Below are positions 43,745-52,148 of a DNA stretch of 64,000 bases, piece by piece. Source of the DNA: G965232465 sp965232465 (lineage in GTDB: Bacteria > Pseudomonadota > Alphaproteobacteria > JAQWUY01); the NCBI GenBank assembly GCA_965232465.1, contig OZ246977.1:2170001-2234000 (forward strand), given 5' to 3'. Position 1 is the stretch's first letter. Each line of letters opens with the position of its first letter. The position numbers were made by a program, and so were the translations under genes. The notes below the pieces were generated by a model. The model was not told where the DNA came from. It saw only the letters and a list, made by a program, of their open reading frames with translations, and searched no databases.

Positions 43745-45424
43745 TCATTTTATGTGCAGGTTTAAGCCTTTTATTGTATCGTTGTGTTGTTGTAATTCTG
43801 TTAACAATTCATTATGCTTTTTTATTGCTTGCTGTAAAGTGTCGTCTATGGCTATGCTGTGTTGCATGACCTCAGCTATATCGATGGGTTTTTCTTGTTC
43901 TGTGGTGTCTACATAGCGGGCTATGTTGAGGTTATATGCGTTTTCCTCAATTTCTTTCATCGGCACACGGCGGGAAAAGCGGTCGGTTTCTGATCGGTTT
44001 TTATAGGCTTCGACAATCTTTTCGATATGCTCATTTTCTAAAAGATTTTGTTTTTTGGCATTGGTGTATTGTTTTTCCGCATTGATAAACAATATATCGT
44101 CATGTGCCTTACATTTTTTTAACACCAATATACACACGGGAATCCCAGTGGAATAAAACAATTTCGACGGCAGACCGATGACCGTATCAATTTTTCCATG
44201 CTTGCTATGGTCGTTTAATAATTCTTGACGCATTTTTGCCTCCGCCCCGCCACGGAACAGCACGCCATGGGGCAGAATAATCGCCATCGTCCCATCGTCC
44301 TTTAAGTAATGTAAACCGTGTAACAAGAACGCAAAGTCCGCCGATGATTTGGGGGCAACCCCATGGTTACGAAACCGCATATCTTGGGCGGTATCGTCTT
44401 TGGGATCCCAGCGGTAGCTAAATGGGGGATTGGCGACTATGGCATCGAATTTTGTTTGTGTGCTGGGGTTGGCGTTGCTTAACATTTCCCAATCGTTGGT
44501 TAAGGTATCCCCATGGAATATATTGCATTGGGTATTATTGACCCCATGCAACATCATATTCATGCGGGCAAGGTTATAAGTGGTAATATTTTTTTCTTGT
44601 CCATATATGGTGCCGATCTCTATGTTATTTTGTGTTGCTTGGCGTCGTACATTTAGCAACAACGACCCCGACCCACAGGCGAAGTCGAATACAGAGTCGA
44701 TTTTAGTTTTATTTTTAGTGGTGTCTTGGCAATCGGTAATAACAATTTTTGATAAGATGGTCGATATTTTTTGGGGGGTATAAAATTCCCCTGCTTTTGA
44801 TCCACCACCAGCGGCGAATTTGCCGATTAAGTATTCGTAGGCATCGCCTAAGGTATCGGTTGCGGTGGAAAATTCCCGTAATTTTTTGGCAATGGTCTTT
44901 ATGACCGCCCCGATTTTTTTGTTGCGGGCGGTATAGTCCTTGCCCAATTTGTCAGAGTCTAGATTGATTTCCGAAAACAAGCCATTAAAACTGGTGGAAA
45001 AGGCGGTTTCTTCCACATATGTAAAACATGCCTTTAAGGTTGTTAGTAATGTAGTATCATTGGTACGGGCAAGTTCTGTAATGTGGCTCCATAAATAATC
45101 GGGCTGTATGGCATAATACACACGGGATCGCATGACCTTTTCAAATTCAGAAGTATGGGCGGGATTGTTAGCATACCATATTTGTAATGGGTTTTGTGTA
45201 ATGGCGGTATCGATGCCGTCCATATCCTCAATAAGGTCTGCTGTGGGGTATTCGTTCTGTAATTCTGATTGGGCAGATTTCTCATAATTATCGGACAAGT
45301 ATTTTAAGAACAGCAACGACAACATATAATCCCGAAAATCATCCGCATTCATAGCCCCCCGCAAATCATTAGCCACCGCCCATAAGGCTTCGCCTAATTG
45401 TTTATGTATCTCTTGCTGTGTCAT
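43745..45424 (-). CDS. hsdM: Type I restriction-modification methyltransferase subunit
   Basis: The 559-residue protein has the N-terminal HsdM domain (LWAVANDLRGAMNADDFRDYMLSLLFLKYLSD), GEFYTPQKI, motif I DFACGSGSLLL and motif IV NPPFSYRW, followed by the GVLFRGGAEAKMR and GLPSKLFYSTGIP segments of the family. It methylates adenine in the sequence set by HsdS. It is complete. It is the last gene of the locus, 305 bases after hsdS, an unusual gap for this pair. Confidence 0.95.
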   Translation of the reverse strand: MTQQEIHKQLGEALWAVANDLRGAMNADDFRDYMLSLLFLKYLSDNYEKSAQSELQNEYPTADLIEDMDGIDTAITQNPLQIWYANNPAHTSEFEKVMRSRVYYAIQPDYLWSHITELARTNDTTLLTTLKACFTYVEETAFSTSFNGLFSEINLDSDKLGKDYTARNKKIGAVIKTIAKKLREFSTATDTLGDAYEYLIGKFAAGGGSKAGEFYTPQKISTILSKIVITDCQDTTKNKTKIDSVFDFACGSGSLLLNVRRQATQNNIEIGTIYGQEKNITTYNLARMNMMLHGVNNTQCNIFHGDTLTNDWEMLSNANPSTQTKFDAIVANPPFSYRWDPKDDTAQDMRFRNHGVAPKSSADFAFLLHGLHYLKDDGTMAIILPHGVLFRGGAEAKMRQELLNDHSKHGKIDTVIGLPSKLFYSTGIPVCILVLKKCKAHDDILFINAEKQYTNAKKQNLLENEHIEKIVEAYKNRSETDRFSRRVPMKEIEENAYNLNIARYVDTTEQEKPIDIAEVMQHSIAIDDTLQQAIKKHNELLTELQQHNDTIKGLNLHIK

Positions 45425-45729
45425 GGTGTCGTTGTCCCTTGTTGTTGTGTACTTTGTGCAAAGCCTTTGAGGTTTTCTTGTGGTTACTTGCCCTTATATC
45501 AGTCATGTTTTATTATACCTTAAATTAGTGTATCTGTGTACACCATTTTTTTATTGAATTAGGTTTTTTGCTGTGTTACAATGTTTTTACTGGCTGATAG
45601 TGGGTTTGTGTCAATGAGCCCCAGATTTTTTAAATCATCGGTCGGTATTTTTTTGTAAGTTTTTTTTATGGTGTACACAATAATAATATAATCGTCAACC
45701 CTTTTTTGCTTATGCTTAAAAAGCATACC
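45425..45729. other. Gap between hsdS and hsdM with distant inverted repeats
   Basis: No gene is seen. The 12-base sequence TGTGTACACCAT near 45535 recurs inverted as ATGGTGTACACA near 45668, about 120 bases away; the core GTGTACAC is itself palindromic. These could be operator sites for hsdM or the ends of a small invertible or lost segment. Confidence 0.45.
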
Positions 45730-46308
45730 TTAAATAAACATGTTTTGCATGTAGTATTTTTTTTGTTGTTGTAAATTATCCACTTTCTGTTCAAAACCCT
45801 TTATCATATCATCAAGATTAGACAAAAATTCTGCTATGCGTTTTTGTTCTTCGGGGTGGGGTAATCGAATTTTTATTGTTTTAGTAGCAGGCGATGTCAA
45901 CTGTTTTTGTACTTGACCTGTTTCATCAATGTCTATTATATCAATAATGATTTTAAGATACTCTAATATTATCAATTTAGTGTTTGGAATACAAACTATC
46001 AATCTTACAGCAGGATAAAATGGTGAATATCTTGCTACGCAATATCCGATAGTCCCTCTTGCAGATATAGTTATTGCAGGCTCGCTAACTGTGGCTATGT
46101 CAGTATAACCTTGCAACCCATATTCTACAACTCCATTTGCAAATATAGGTATGTTGAATGCAGTTGTTTTTTCTTTGGAAAAACGGTCTTTTGAAATATC
46201 ACCGCCTGCAAATATTTTCTTACATACATCCTCCAACCGCTTAACTTGCCAATCAGGATACTCCGCACCATTGGGGTGTTTAAATCTTATTTTTGGGTTT
46301 TTATTCAT
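45730..46308 (-). CDS. hsdS: Half-length type I specificity subunit
   Basis: The 192-residue protein begins with the usual HsdS start (PKIRFKHPNGAEYPDWQVKRLEDV) and ends with the usual conserved helix (PEEQKRIAEFLSNLDDMI, then QKVDNLQQQKKYYMQNMFI). It has only one target-recognition domain between them (FANGVVEYGLQGYTDIA, ISARGTIGYCVAR). Complete HsdS has two, about 400 residues. It may work as a dimer giving a symmetric target, or be a deletion product. RBS is not obvious. Confidence 0.85.
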   Translation of the reverse strand: MNKNPKIRFKHPNGAEYPDWQVKRLEDVCKKIFAGGDISKDRFSKEKTTAFNIPIFANGVVEYGLQGYTDIATVSEPAITISARGTIGYCVARYSPFYPAVRLIVCIPNTKLIILEYLKIIIDIIDIDETGQVQKQLTSPATKTIKIRLPHPEEQKRIAEFLSNLDDMIKGFEQKVDNLQQQKKYYMQNMFI

Positions 46309-46385
46309 GCTTGTATTTCACTTTTTTTATATCTGTACTATAGCACTCATATTATACCACAAAATATGCTATCGTAGGATTTATA

Positions 46386-46414
46386 TTGTCTTTTTTGTTT
46401 TTTTGTGTTATAAA
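46386..46414 (+). promoter_or_regulatory. Promoter of yefM-yoeB
   Basis: TTGTCT (46386-46391) and TATAAA (46409-46414) are 17 bases apart, followed after 15 bases by AAAGGAG and the yefM ATG. Confidence 0.55.
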
Positions 46415-46442
46415 TACAACAACCTTGTAAAGGAGAAATATC

Positions 46443-46736
46443 ATGGAAAAAGTACTTGACATACAACAAGCACAGTCTGAATTACCCCAATTAGCCACAT
46501 ATATTGCCAGTGGTCGGGGGGTGCGGATTTTAAATGATACGCAAAAGATGTTGTTAATAGACGAAGATTCCTTGCCTACTGAAATGATGGATATGTTATT
46601 AGAAACTATCGACATTGAAAAACCTATGGATGAAACCGAATACCTAATGTCCAGCCCTGCGAATGTCAAAAAACTAGACGAAAGTATTGAACAAGCCCGT
46701 CAAGGAAAAACTCGACCATTTACAGGGCATTTGTAA
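46443..46736 (+). CDS. YefM/Phd-family antitoxin
   Basis: The 97-residue protein has the Phd/YefM fold at its start (LDIQQAQSELPQLATYIASGRGVRILNDTQKMLLIDED) and a C-terminal toxin-binding tail with LMSSPANVKKLDESIEQARQGK, as in YefM. It binds its own promoter and neutralises the YoeB RNase. The stop overlaps the toxin start (TAATG). It appears intact although the toxin is destroyed. Confidence 0.85.
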   Translation: MEKVLDIQQAQSELPQLATYIASGRGVRILNDTQKMLLIDEDSLPTEMMDMLLETIDIEKPMDETEYLMSSPANVKKLDESIEQARQGKTRPFTGHL

Positions 46737-46943
46737 TGTATACAGTTACATCTACGGAAGTATTCGATTCACAATACGCATATTGGCAGCACGAAGATCC
46801 TAATAAAATTTCAAAAATAAATGATTTAATCAAAAATTGTTGTGAAACACCATATAAAGGGATTGGCAAACCAAAGCCATTAACGCTGGTAAATGGTTCC
46901 GTCGTATTGACCGACAGAATCGGCTTATATATGAAGTTGTCGG

Positions 46944-48316
46944 GAGGCTATCAGAAAGTTTGTGTAAATAGTGTTTTAAAGTTTAACTCTATCGTCAAAC
47001 ATAATAGCGAATTGGTTTAAAGCTTGTTTCCAATTCCTAATGGGCATTGTCCATCTTTTTTCTGCATTTTGCAAGGCTAAAAATAAAGATTTTTTAACAG
47101 CCGTATCATTTGGGAATACCCCTTTGTTTTTAATGATTTTTCTAATCTGCCGATTGATGGATTCTATGGTGTTTGTGGTATAAATGACCTTTTTAATATG
47201 CTCGGGATAGGCTAGACACGGTGCTATACTCGCCCACTTTTTCTGCCAACTGCTGGCGATGGTTGGATATGTACTGTCCCATTTTTGCCGAAATGCCTTT
47301 AACTGTTGCAATGCCATGTCCTCGGATGAAGCGTTATAAATGGCTTTTAAATCATCAGCCACTTGCTTTTTATCTTTCCAAGGGACGAATTTTAGGCTGT
47401 TGCGTACCATATGCACAATACACAGCTGCACGGTGGTTTGTGGAAATACGGAACAGATGGCGTCTTCAAATCCAGTTAGTCCATCGATACAGGCTATGAA
47501 TATATCAGTAACGCCACGATTTTTAAGTTCTGTTATCACTTGTAACCAAAACTTAGCCCCTTCGGTTTTGGCAATCCACATGCCAAGTACTTCTTTTTTG
47601 CCTTCCATATTGATGCCCACAGCTAGGTAAACCGCCTTGTTGATAATAACATGGGTATCACGGGTTTTAATGTGTATACAGTCCAGATAAACAATGGGAT
47701 AAATACTATTAAGCGGTCTGTTCTGCCATGCGTTAATGTCGTCTATGACTTTGTCCGTAACAGTTGAAATCAATTCATGGGACACTTCTGTTCCATAAAT
47801 CTCATAAATATACTGCTGTATTTCCCGCATAGTCATGCCACGGGCGTACATGGATATAACTTTATCATCAAAGCCATCAAATCGCCGAGCATTTTTTGGA
47901 ATAAACTGGGGTTCATAATCGTTATCTCTGTCCCGTGGTATGCGTAAATTTAGAGTATCATCATCGCTGATAACAGTTTTCGCATAATGCCCATTACGGC
48001 GATTTGTGGTACTTTTGGGGGATTTATCATGCTTTTGATAGCCAAGGTGATGTTCCATTTCCCCGTCGAGAATACCGTTGGCAAGGCTTTGTTTTAAAGA
48101 TTGAAAAAAGCCATCAGCACCAAACAATTCCTGCCCTTCGGCTTGTTGCAATAGTTGCTTGATCAAATCAGGGTTAATCTCTGGTCTAGTATTTAATTTC
48201 TTGGTTCTTTTAGTCATAAGTAAGTCTCCTTAATTTTGTATGTGTTATATTGGGAATATTCCCAATATAACACATGGTTTAATAAAGTCTACTTACACAA
48301 ACTTTCTGACATACCC
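46944..48316 (-). mobile_element. Complete IS256-family insertion sequence (1373 bp)
   Basis: Terminal inverted repeats GAGGCTATCAGAAAG and GGGTATGTCAGAAAG (read inward) continue as TTTGTGTAA. An 8-bp target duplication GTTGTCGG flanks the element at 46936-46943 and 48317-48324. One transposase gene fills it on the minus strand. Both ends and the gene are intact, so it may still be mobile. Confidence 0.92.
46976..48217 (-). CDS. IS256-family transposase
   Basis: The 413-residue protein has the mutator-type DDE plan: RNGHYAKTVISDDDTLNLRIPRDRD, YARGMTMREI, YLDCIHIKTRD with the first aspartate, CIDGLTGFEDAICSVFPQT with the second, and the glutamate in TTNTIESINRQIRK. The C-hx-H motif region (QLCIVHMVRNSLKFV) is present. 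GAGACTTACT stands before the ATG. It is complete. Confidence 0.95.
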   Translation of the reverse strand: MTKRTKKLNTRPEINPDLIKQLLQQAEGQELFGADGFFQSLKQSLANGILDGEMEHHLGYQKHDKSPKSTTNRRNGHYAKTVISDDDTLNLRIPRDRDNDYEPQFIPKNARRFDGFDDKVISMYARGMTMREIQQYIYEIYGTEVSHELISTVTDKVIDDINAWQNRPLNSIYPIVYLDCIHIKTRDTHVIINKAVYLAVGINMEGKKEVLGMWIAKTEGAKFWLQVITELKNRGVTDIFIACIDGLTGFEDAICSVFPQTTVQLCIVHMVRNSLKFVPWKDKKQVADDLKAIYNASSEDMALQQLKAFRQKWDSTYPTIASSWQKKWASIAPCLAYPEHIKKVIYTTNTIESINRQIRKIIKNKGVFPNDTAVKKSLFLALQNAEKRWTMPIRNWKQALNQFAIMFDDRVKL

Positions 48317-49040
48317 GTTGTCGGCACCACAATAATTTTATATGCCTGTCGTTTTCATTATCAATAAAGGCTCTAGAGTCAAAATAACTATTTGTGAATC
48401 TAACAGAATAATAAATTTTTTCTGATGCGGTTTGCCCTGTTATGGCATAATGAAATTTATCTTGCACATGGGCATAAAATTGTTGTGTAGTTTCCGATTT
48501 AGGGTCGTAGTCTATACTGCATTCGGCAAAAATATCGGTGATTTGTTGATATATTCGCCATTCACTGGCACGGATAGAGCGCACCCGTTCCAATAATTCA
48601 GTAAAATACTCCTTGCCAAAATACCGCCCATTTTTTAAACGGTCATCGTCCATGGCAAAGCCTTTTATGATGTATTCTTTAATTAACTGGGTCGCCCATA
48701 TGCGAAACTGAGTCGCTTGGGCAGAATTTACCCGATACCCCACCGATATTATGGCATCAAGATTATAGTATTTTGTTTTATATACTTGTCCTGTTGCCCC
48801 CATGTGTTCCAAAATGGAACTTGTGCTTATTTCGTCTAATTCACCCGATTCGTAAATATTATTCAAATGCTTGGTAATAGCGGGTCTTTGCACCCCAAAC
48901 AACTCCGCCATTTGCTTTTGGCTCAGCCATATGGTTTCATCGTTTAGGATAACTTCTACTTTTACATCCCCATTCGGTACTGTATACAGTAAAAATTCGG
49001 TCGTTTCATCGGCTATAGTCATTTGTGTTTTTCTGTTCAT
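48279..49040 (-). pseudogene. RhuM-family protein, C-terminal end replaced
   Basis: The first 213 residues match the RhuM virulence-protein family: EFLLYTVPNGDVKVEVILNDETIWLSQKQMAELF, a helix-turn-helix (VQRPAITKHLNNI), YKTKYYNLDAIISVGYRVNS and AITGQTASEKIY. The family goes on for about 100 more residues. Here the frame runs instead into unrelated sequence, across the 3' end of yoeB (antisense) and into the IS256 end. Such genes are often found in restriction loci, as here, 12 bases from hsdR. Function is unknown. It is probably truncated by the arrival of the toxin-antitoxin segment. Confidence 0.65.
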
Positions 49041-49052
49041 AAAAATATTTCC

Positions 49053-52000
49053 TTACTCATACAAATCCAGCCCTTGAATCGGTTTGTTGCCGTTTTCCCT
49101 GTATAGTTCGGGATATAAGGCGTGTACTAGGGCGACCTCGGTTTTTCTGCGGTCTTTCCAACTTAATTGTAGGGGGGCTATAACCTGTTGTAGGCTTTCA
49201 CCGTCTATTATTTGCCGTTGCAGAGTGGTGTCAAAAAACTGTTTTAAAGCGTCCGCATCTACACGGAATTGTTCGGCTATGGTATAAATGGCATTTATGG
49301 TTTTTTGCTGTTTAAACGCCCTAAAGCCTTGTTCGATATCGGTTTCTGTGTACGGCTTGTTTAATTCCAATGTCTGGATATATGCTTGTATGGTTTCCAA
49401 TTCTTCAAGGCTGAATTTTGCATCGGATTTTATCAGGCGGATAAGCTGTTGGCGACTCACTTCCCGTTCATCAGGGGTTTGGGTGGTGTAATCGGCTATT
49501 AACGCCATAATATAATCATAATCGATAATTTGTGAGGTAAATAAAATACTTTCCGGATCAAAATCATCAAAAGGATCGCCTAAGGGCGGTTCGGGGGTGT
49601 GCATCCCCCCTGTACCGTCAACAATAGGCTCGAGATCATTGAGGCGATTAGGTGTAGGGTCTGGATCTGGGGGTGGTTTACGATTACGCAGGTGATGCAA
49701 TACTTCTTTGTATGCCCCTTGGAAACCCTGTAAAGTTTGTTGTGGCATTTGGGTATTGATATGATTGGTTTGGTCGCTTGTTAAATCTGTGTACTGTTCT
49801 AGGCGGGTTTTTATCCGCCGTACGGCTTTAAACTTTTCCAAAAACTGCACTTGTGCCATATTTCCCTTTAAATTTACCACCTGACTGGGTGTACATTTTA
49901 AACTGTGCTGTTGCATAAAGTCCTGTAAATCCTGTAACGCTTCATCAAATTGGGCGATGACTGCGTCCGCTTTGTCCACCAACCATATAGTACGAGGATC
50001 GCCTTTGCTTGTGTCTGAAAACAGGGCTATGGCTGTGTCTAATGCGTCTTGTTGGTTACGGTAGTCGATGATATTACCGTGCGGTTTGCCGTCGTTTAAG
50101 ACTCGGTTAGTACGGGAAAATGCTTGTATCATTTGGTGATATTGTAATTTTTTATCCACATACAAAGTATTTAAATATGCCGAATCAAACCCTGTTAATA
50201 GCATGTCGACAACGATAGTAATGTCTATTTTTTTTAAATCAGGGTGCGTGGATTTGTCATACTTTTGGTCTTTTATGCGTTGTTGTATGGATTGATAATA
50301 AAAATCAAAATCCTGTATACAGTGGGTTTCGCCAGTGGTTTTACAGTAATCAGATATAATCTGTTCTAATGCCTGTTGTTTTTCCTTGTTCTTTTCCGTG
50401 TCTTTGCTGTCATAATCTTGTCGTTCCCGATGTAAATCGTCTTGAATCTGCTGTACATCTTTGCTGATACTTGGGGGTGGGGAAAATACACAGGCGATAT
50501 TTAGCCACTTATAATTTTCACTTACTTGGTTTTTATAATCTTGGACGGATTGAAACTGTTTATAATACTCAATAGCCTCTGGTATGCTGTTGGTGGCAAA
50601 CACCGCATTAAACCGCCGATGGGCGGTTAAGGCATCATGCTTTTCCAAAATAGAATATACAACAGATTTTTTATCAAACCGCTCATTACTTAGGTGTTGT
50701 TCGATACCATACGCCTGTGGCGGTGTGGGGTGTTCCACCCGAAAAGCCAGTACATTTTTATCGTTAATGGCATCGCTTATGGTGTATGCGTGCAATTGGT
50801 GTTGGAAAATATCTTCGGTGGTGACTTCTAAGGTGCGGTTCTCAGTTCTGAGCGTAACAGAGTTTTCGTCAAAAATAGGGGTACCCGTAAACCCGAACAG
50901 TTGCTTATTTTTGAAAAAGGTGTCAATCGCTTGGTGATTATCGCCAAATTGTGATCGGTGGCATTCGTCAAATATAAATACCATGCGTTTGTCCCGTAAG
51001 GGGGCTAAGTCTTTGACATAGTTTTTATGCTTGGTGCTTGTTGTGTTTAAAGCAACGCCTAGTTTTTGAATGGTGGTAACAATAATTTTATCGTCATTAT
51101 CATCAGATAACATCCGTTCAATCAAACGGCGTGTATTGGTGTTTTCCTCCACACAATCCGCTTGGAATTTGTTAAATTCGTCACGGGTTTGTTTGTCCAA
51201 GTCTTTGCGGTCGACGACAAACAGGCATTTATAAATGTGGGGGTTGTCTCTTAACAGGGTCGATGCTTTGAACGAGGTTAAGGTCTTGCCACTGCCCGTT
51301 GTATGCCAAATGTACCCGTTGTTGCCATTTGTAATACTGTCGACGATTTTTTGTACCGCATATACTTGGTATGGTCGCATCATTAACATTTTTTGTTCTG
51401 TTTGTACCAAAACCATATATCGGCTGATGGTTTCCGCCAAGGTGCATTTGGGTAAAAATACTTTTGTAAATTCAGTTAAGTCGGTGACTTTATCATTGTT
51501 CGCACGGGCAAATTGGTATACGGGTAAAAATTGCTCTTTGGCATCAAATTGAAAATGTGTATTGTTATTATTGGCAAAATACCAAGTCTGGGTATCATTG
51601 CTAACGATAAACATTTGAATAAAGCACATCAATTGATTTTGAAACCCATTGCCCGCATCGTTTTTATATTCGACAATCTGTTCAATGGCACGGCGGGGGC
51701 TTATGCCATGTTTTTTTAATTCCACCATAACCACTGGCACCCCATTCATTAAAATCACCACATCGTATATATGATAACTGTATCTAGTATTCACACGGGG
51801 TTGGCGGATGACCTCAAAAATATTTTTGCACCAGTCCTTTGTGTTGACCAAAGTATATTCAAAAACTGTACCGTCCGCCCGTTCAAAAGAATGGGTTTTA
51901 CGAAGCATATCCGCACACTTAAAAGTATCGTCCGATATAATAGTTTCCAACAGCCGTTCATGTTCTTCATCGGTTAAATTCACACCATTTAACGCCCCAA

Positions 52001-52115
52001 ATTTTTGACGGAAATTCGATTCTATATCCGCCAAATCGCAAATATCATCCCGATAGGTATACCCCAAATCCTGCAAGGATCGCAAAAACATATCTTCGAT
52101 ACTTCGTTCCGGCAT
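49053..52115 (-). CDS. hsdR: Type I restriction enzyme R subunit
   Basis: The 1020-residue protein has the N-terminal PD-(D/E)xK nuclease (YDVVILMNGVPVVMVELKK), the helicase motifs TTGSGKTLTSF (I), FIFDECHRSQFG (II) and LFGFTGTPIF (III), and later MLLTGFDSAYLNTLYVDK and AFSRTNRVLND (V/VI). It translocates and cuts unmethylated DNA together with HsdM and HsdS. It is complete. AAGGGGG precedes the ATG. It begins 31 bases after the sugar-acid operon, from which a terminator separates it. Confidence 0.95.
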   Translation of the reverse strand: MPERSIEDMFLRSLQDLGYTYRDDICDLADIESNFRQKFGALNGVNLTDEEHERLLETIISDDTFKCADMLRKTHSFERADGTVFEYTLVNTKDWCKNIFEVIRQPRVNTRYSYHIYDVVILMNGVPVVMVELKKHGISPRRAIEQIVEYKNDAGNGFQNQLMCFIQMFIVSNDTQTWYFANNNNTHFQFDAKEQFLPVYQFARANNDKVTDLTEFTKVFLPKCTLAETISRYMVLVQTEQKMLMMRPYQVYAVQKIVDSITNGNNGYIWHTTGSGKTLTSFKASTLLRDNPHIYKCLFVVDRKDLDKQTRDEFNKFQADCVEENTNTRRLIERMLSDDNDDKIIVTTIQKLGVALNTTSTKHKNYVKDLAPLRDKRMVFIFDECHRSQFGDNHQAIDTFFKNKQLFGFTGTPIFDENSVTLRTENRTLEVTTEDIFQHQLHAYTISDAINDKNVLAFRVEHPTPPQAYGIEQHLSNERFDKKSVVYSILEKHDALTAHRRFNAVFATNSIPEAIEYYKQFQSVQDYKNQVSENYKWLNIACVFSPPPSISKDVQQIQDDLHRERQDYDSKDTEKNKEKQQALEQIISDYCKTTGETHCIQDFDFYYQSIQQRIKDQKYDKSTHPDLKKIDITIVVDMLLTGFDSAYLNTLYVDKKLQYHQMIQAFSRTNRVLNDGKPHGNIIDYRNQQDALDTAIALFSDTSKGDPRTIWLVDKADAVIAQFDEALQDLQDFMQQHSLKCTPSQVVNLKGNMAQVQFLEKFKAVRRIKTRLEQYTDLTSDQTNHINTQMPQQTLQGFQGAYKEVLHHLRNRKPPPDPDPTPNRLNDLEPIVDGTGGMHTPEPPLGDPFDDFDPESILFTSQIIDYDYIMALIADYTTQTPDEREVSRQQLIRLIKSDAKFSLEELETIQAYIQTLELNKPYTETDIEQGFRAFKQQKTINAIYTIAEQFRVDADALKQFFDTTLQRQIIDGESLQQVIAPLQLSWKDRRKTEVALVHALYPELYRENGNKPIQGLDLYE

Positions 52116-52126
52116 AATACCCCCTT

Positions 52127-52148
52127 AAAAAAGACATATGGTGTCTTT
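52127..52148 (-). terminator. Terminator of the sugar-acid operon
   Basis: A 7-bp stem (AAAGACA, 52130-52136, with TGTCTTT, 52142-52148) overlaps the dehydrogenase stop. On the minus strand it is followed by a T run. It lies just upstream of hsdR. Confidence 0.6.

Larger units (their letters stand above)
46736..48367 (+). pseudogene. YoeB-type toxin, split by an IS256 element and frameshifted
   Basis: The N part (YWQHEDPNKISKINDLIKNC, then GIGKPKPL) is YoeB. Near 46883-46885 one base is missing. After it the other frame reads AGKWFRRIDRQNRLIYEVVG up to the insertion. Beyond the element the sequence resumes TTIILYACRFHYQ and stops at 48365-48367. Removing the element and one copy of the 8-bp duplication, and adding back one base, gives 83 codons plus stop, the normal YoeB size. 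YoeB cuts mRNA on ribosomes; here it must be inactive. Confidence 0.88.

Noticed and set aside
46736..47020. A 94-residue YoeB protein ending in the IS256 element
   Set aside because: The last part is out of frame after a missing base and reads through the IS end; the true gene is the split pseudogene 46736-48367.
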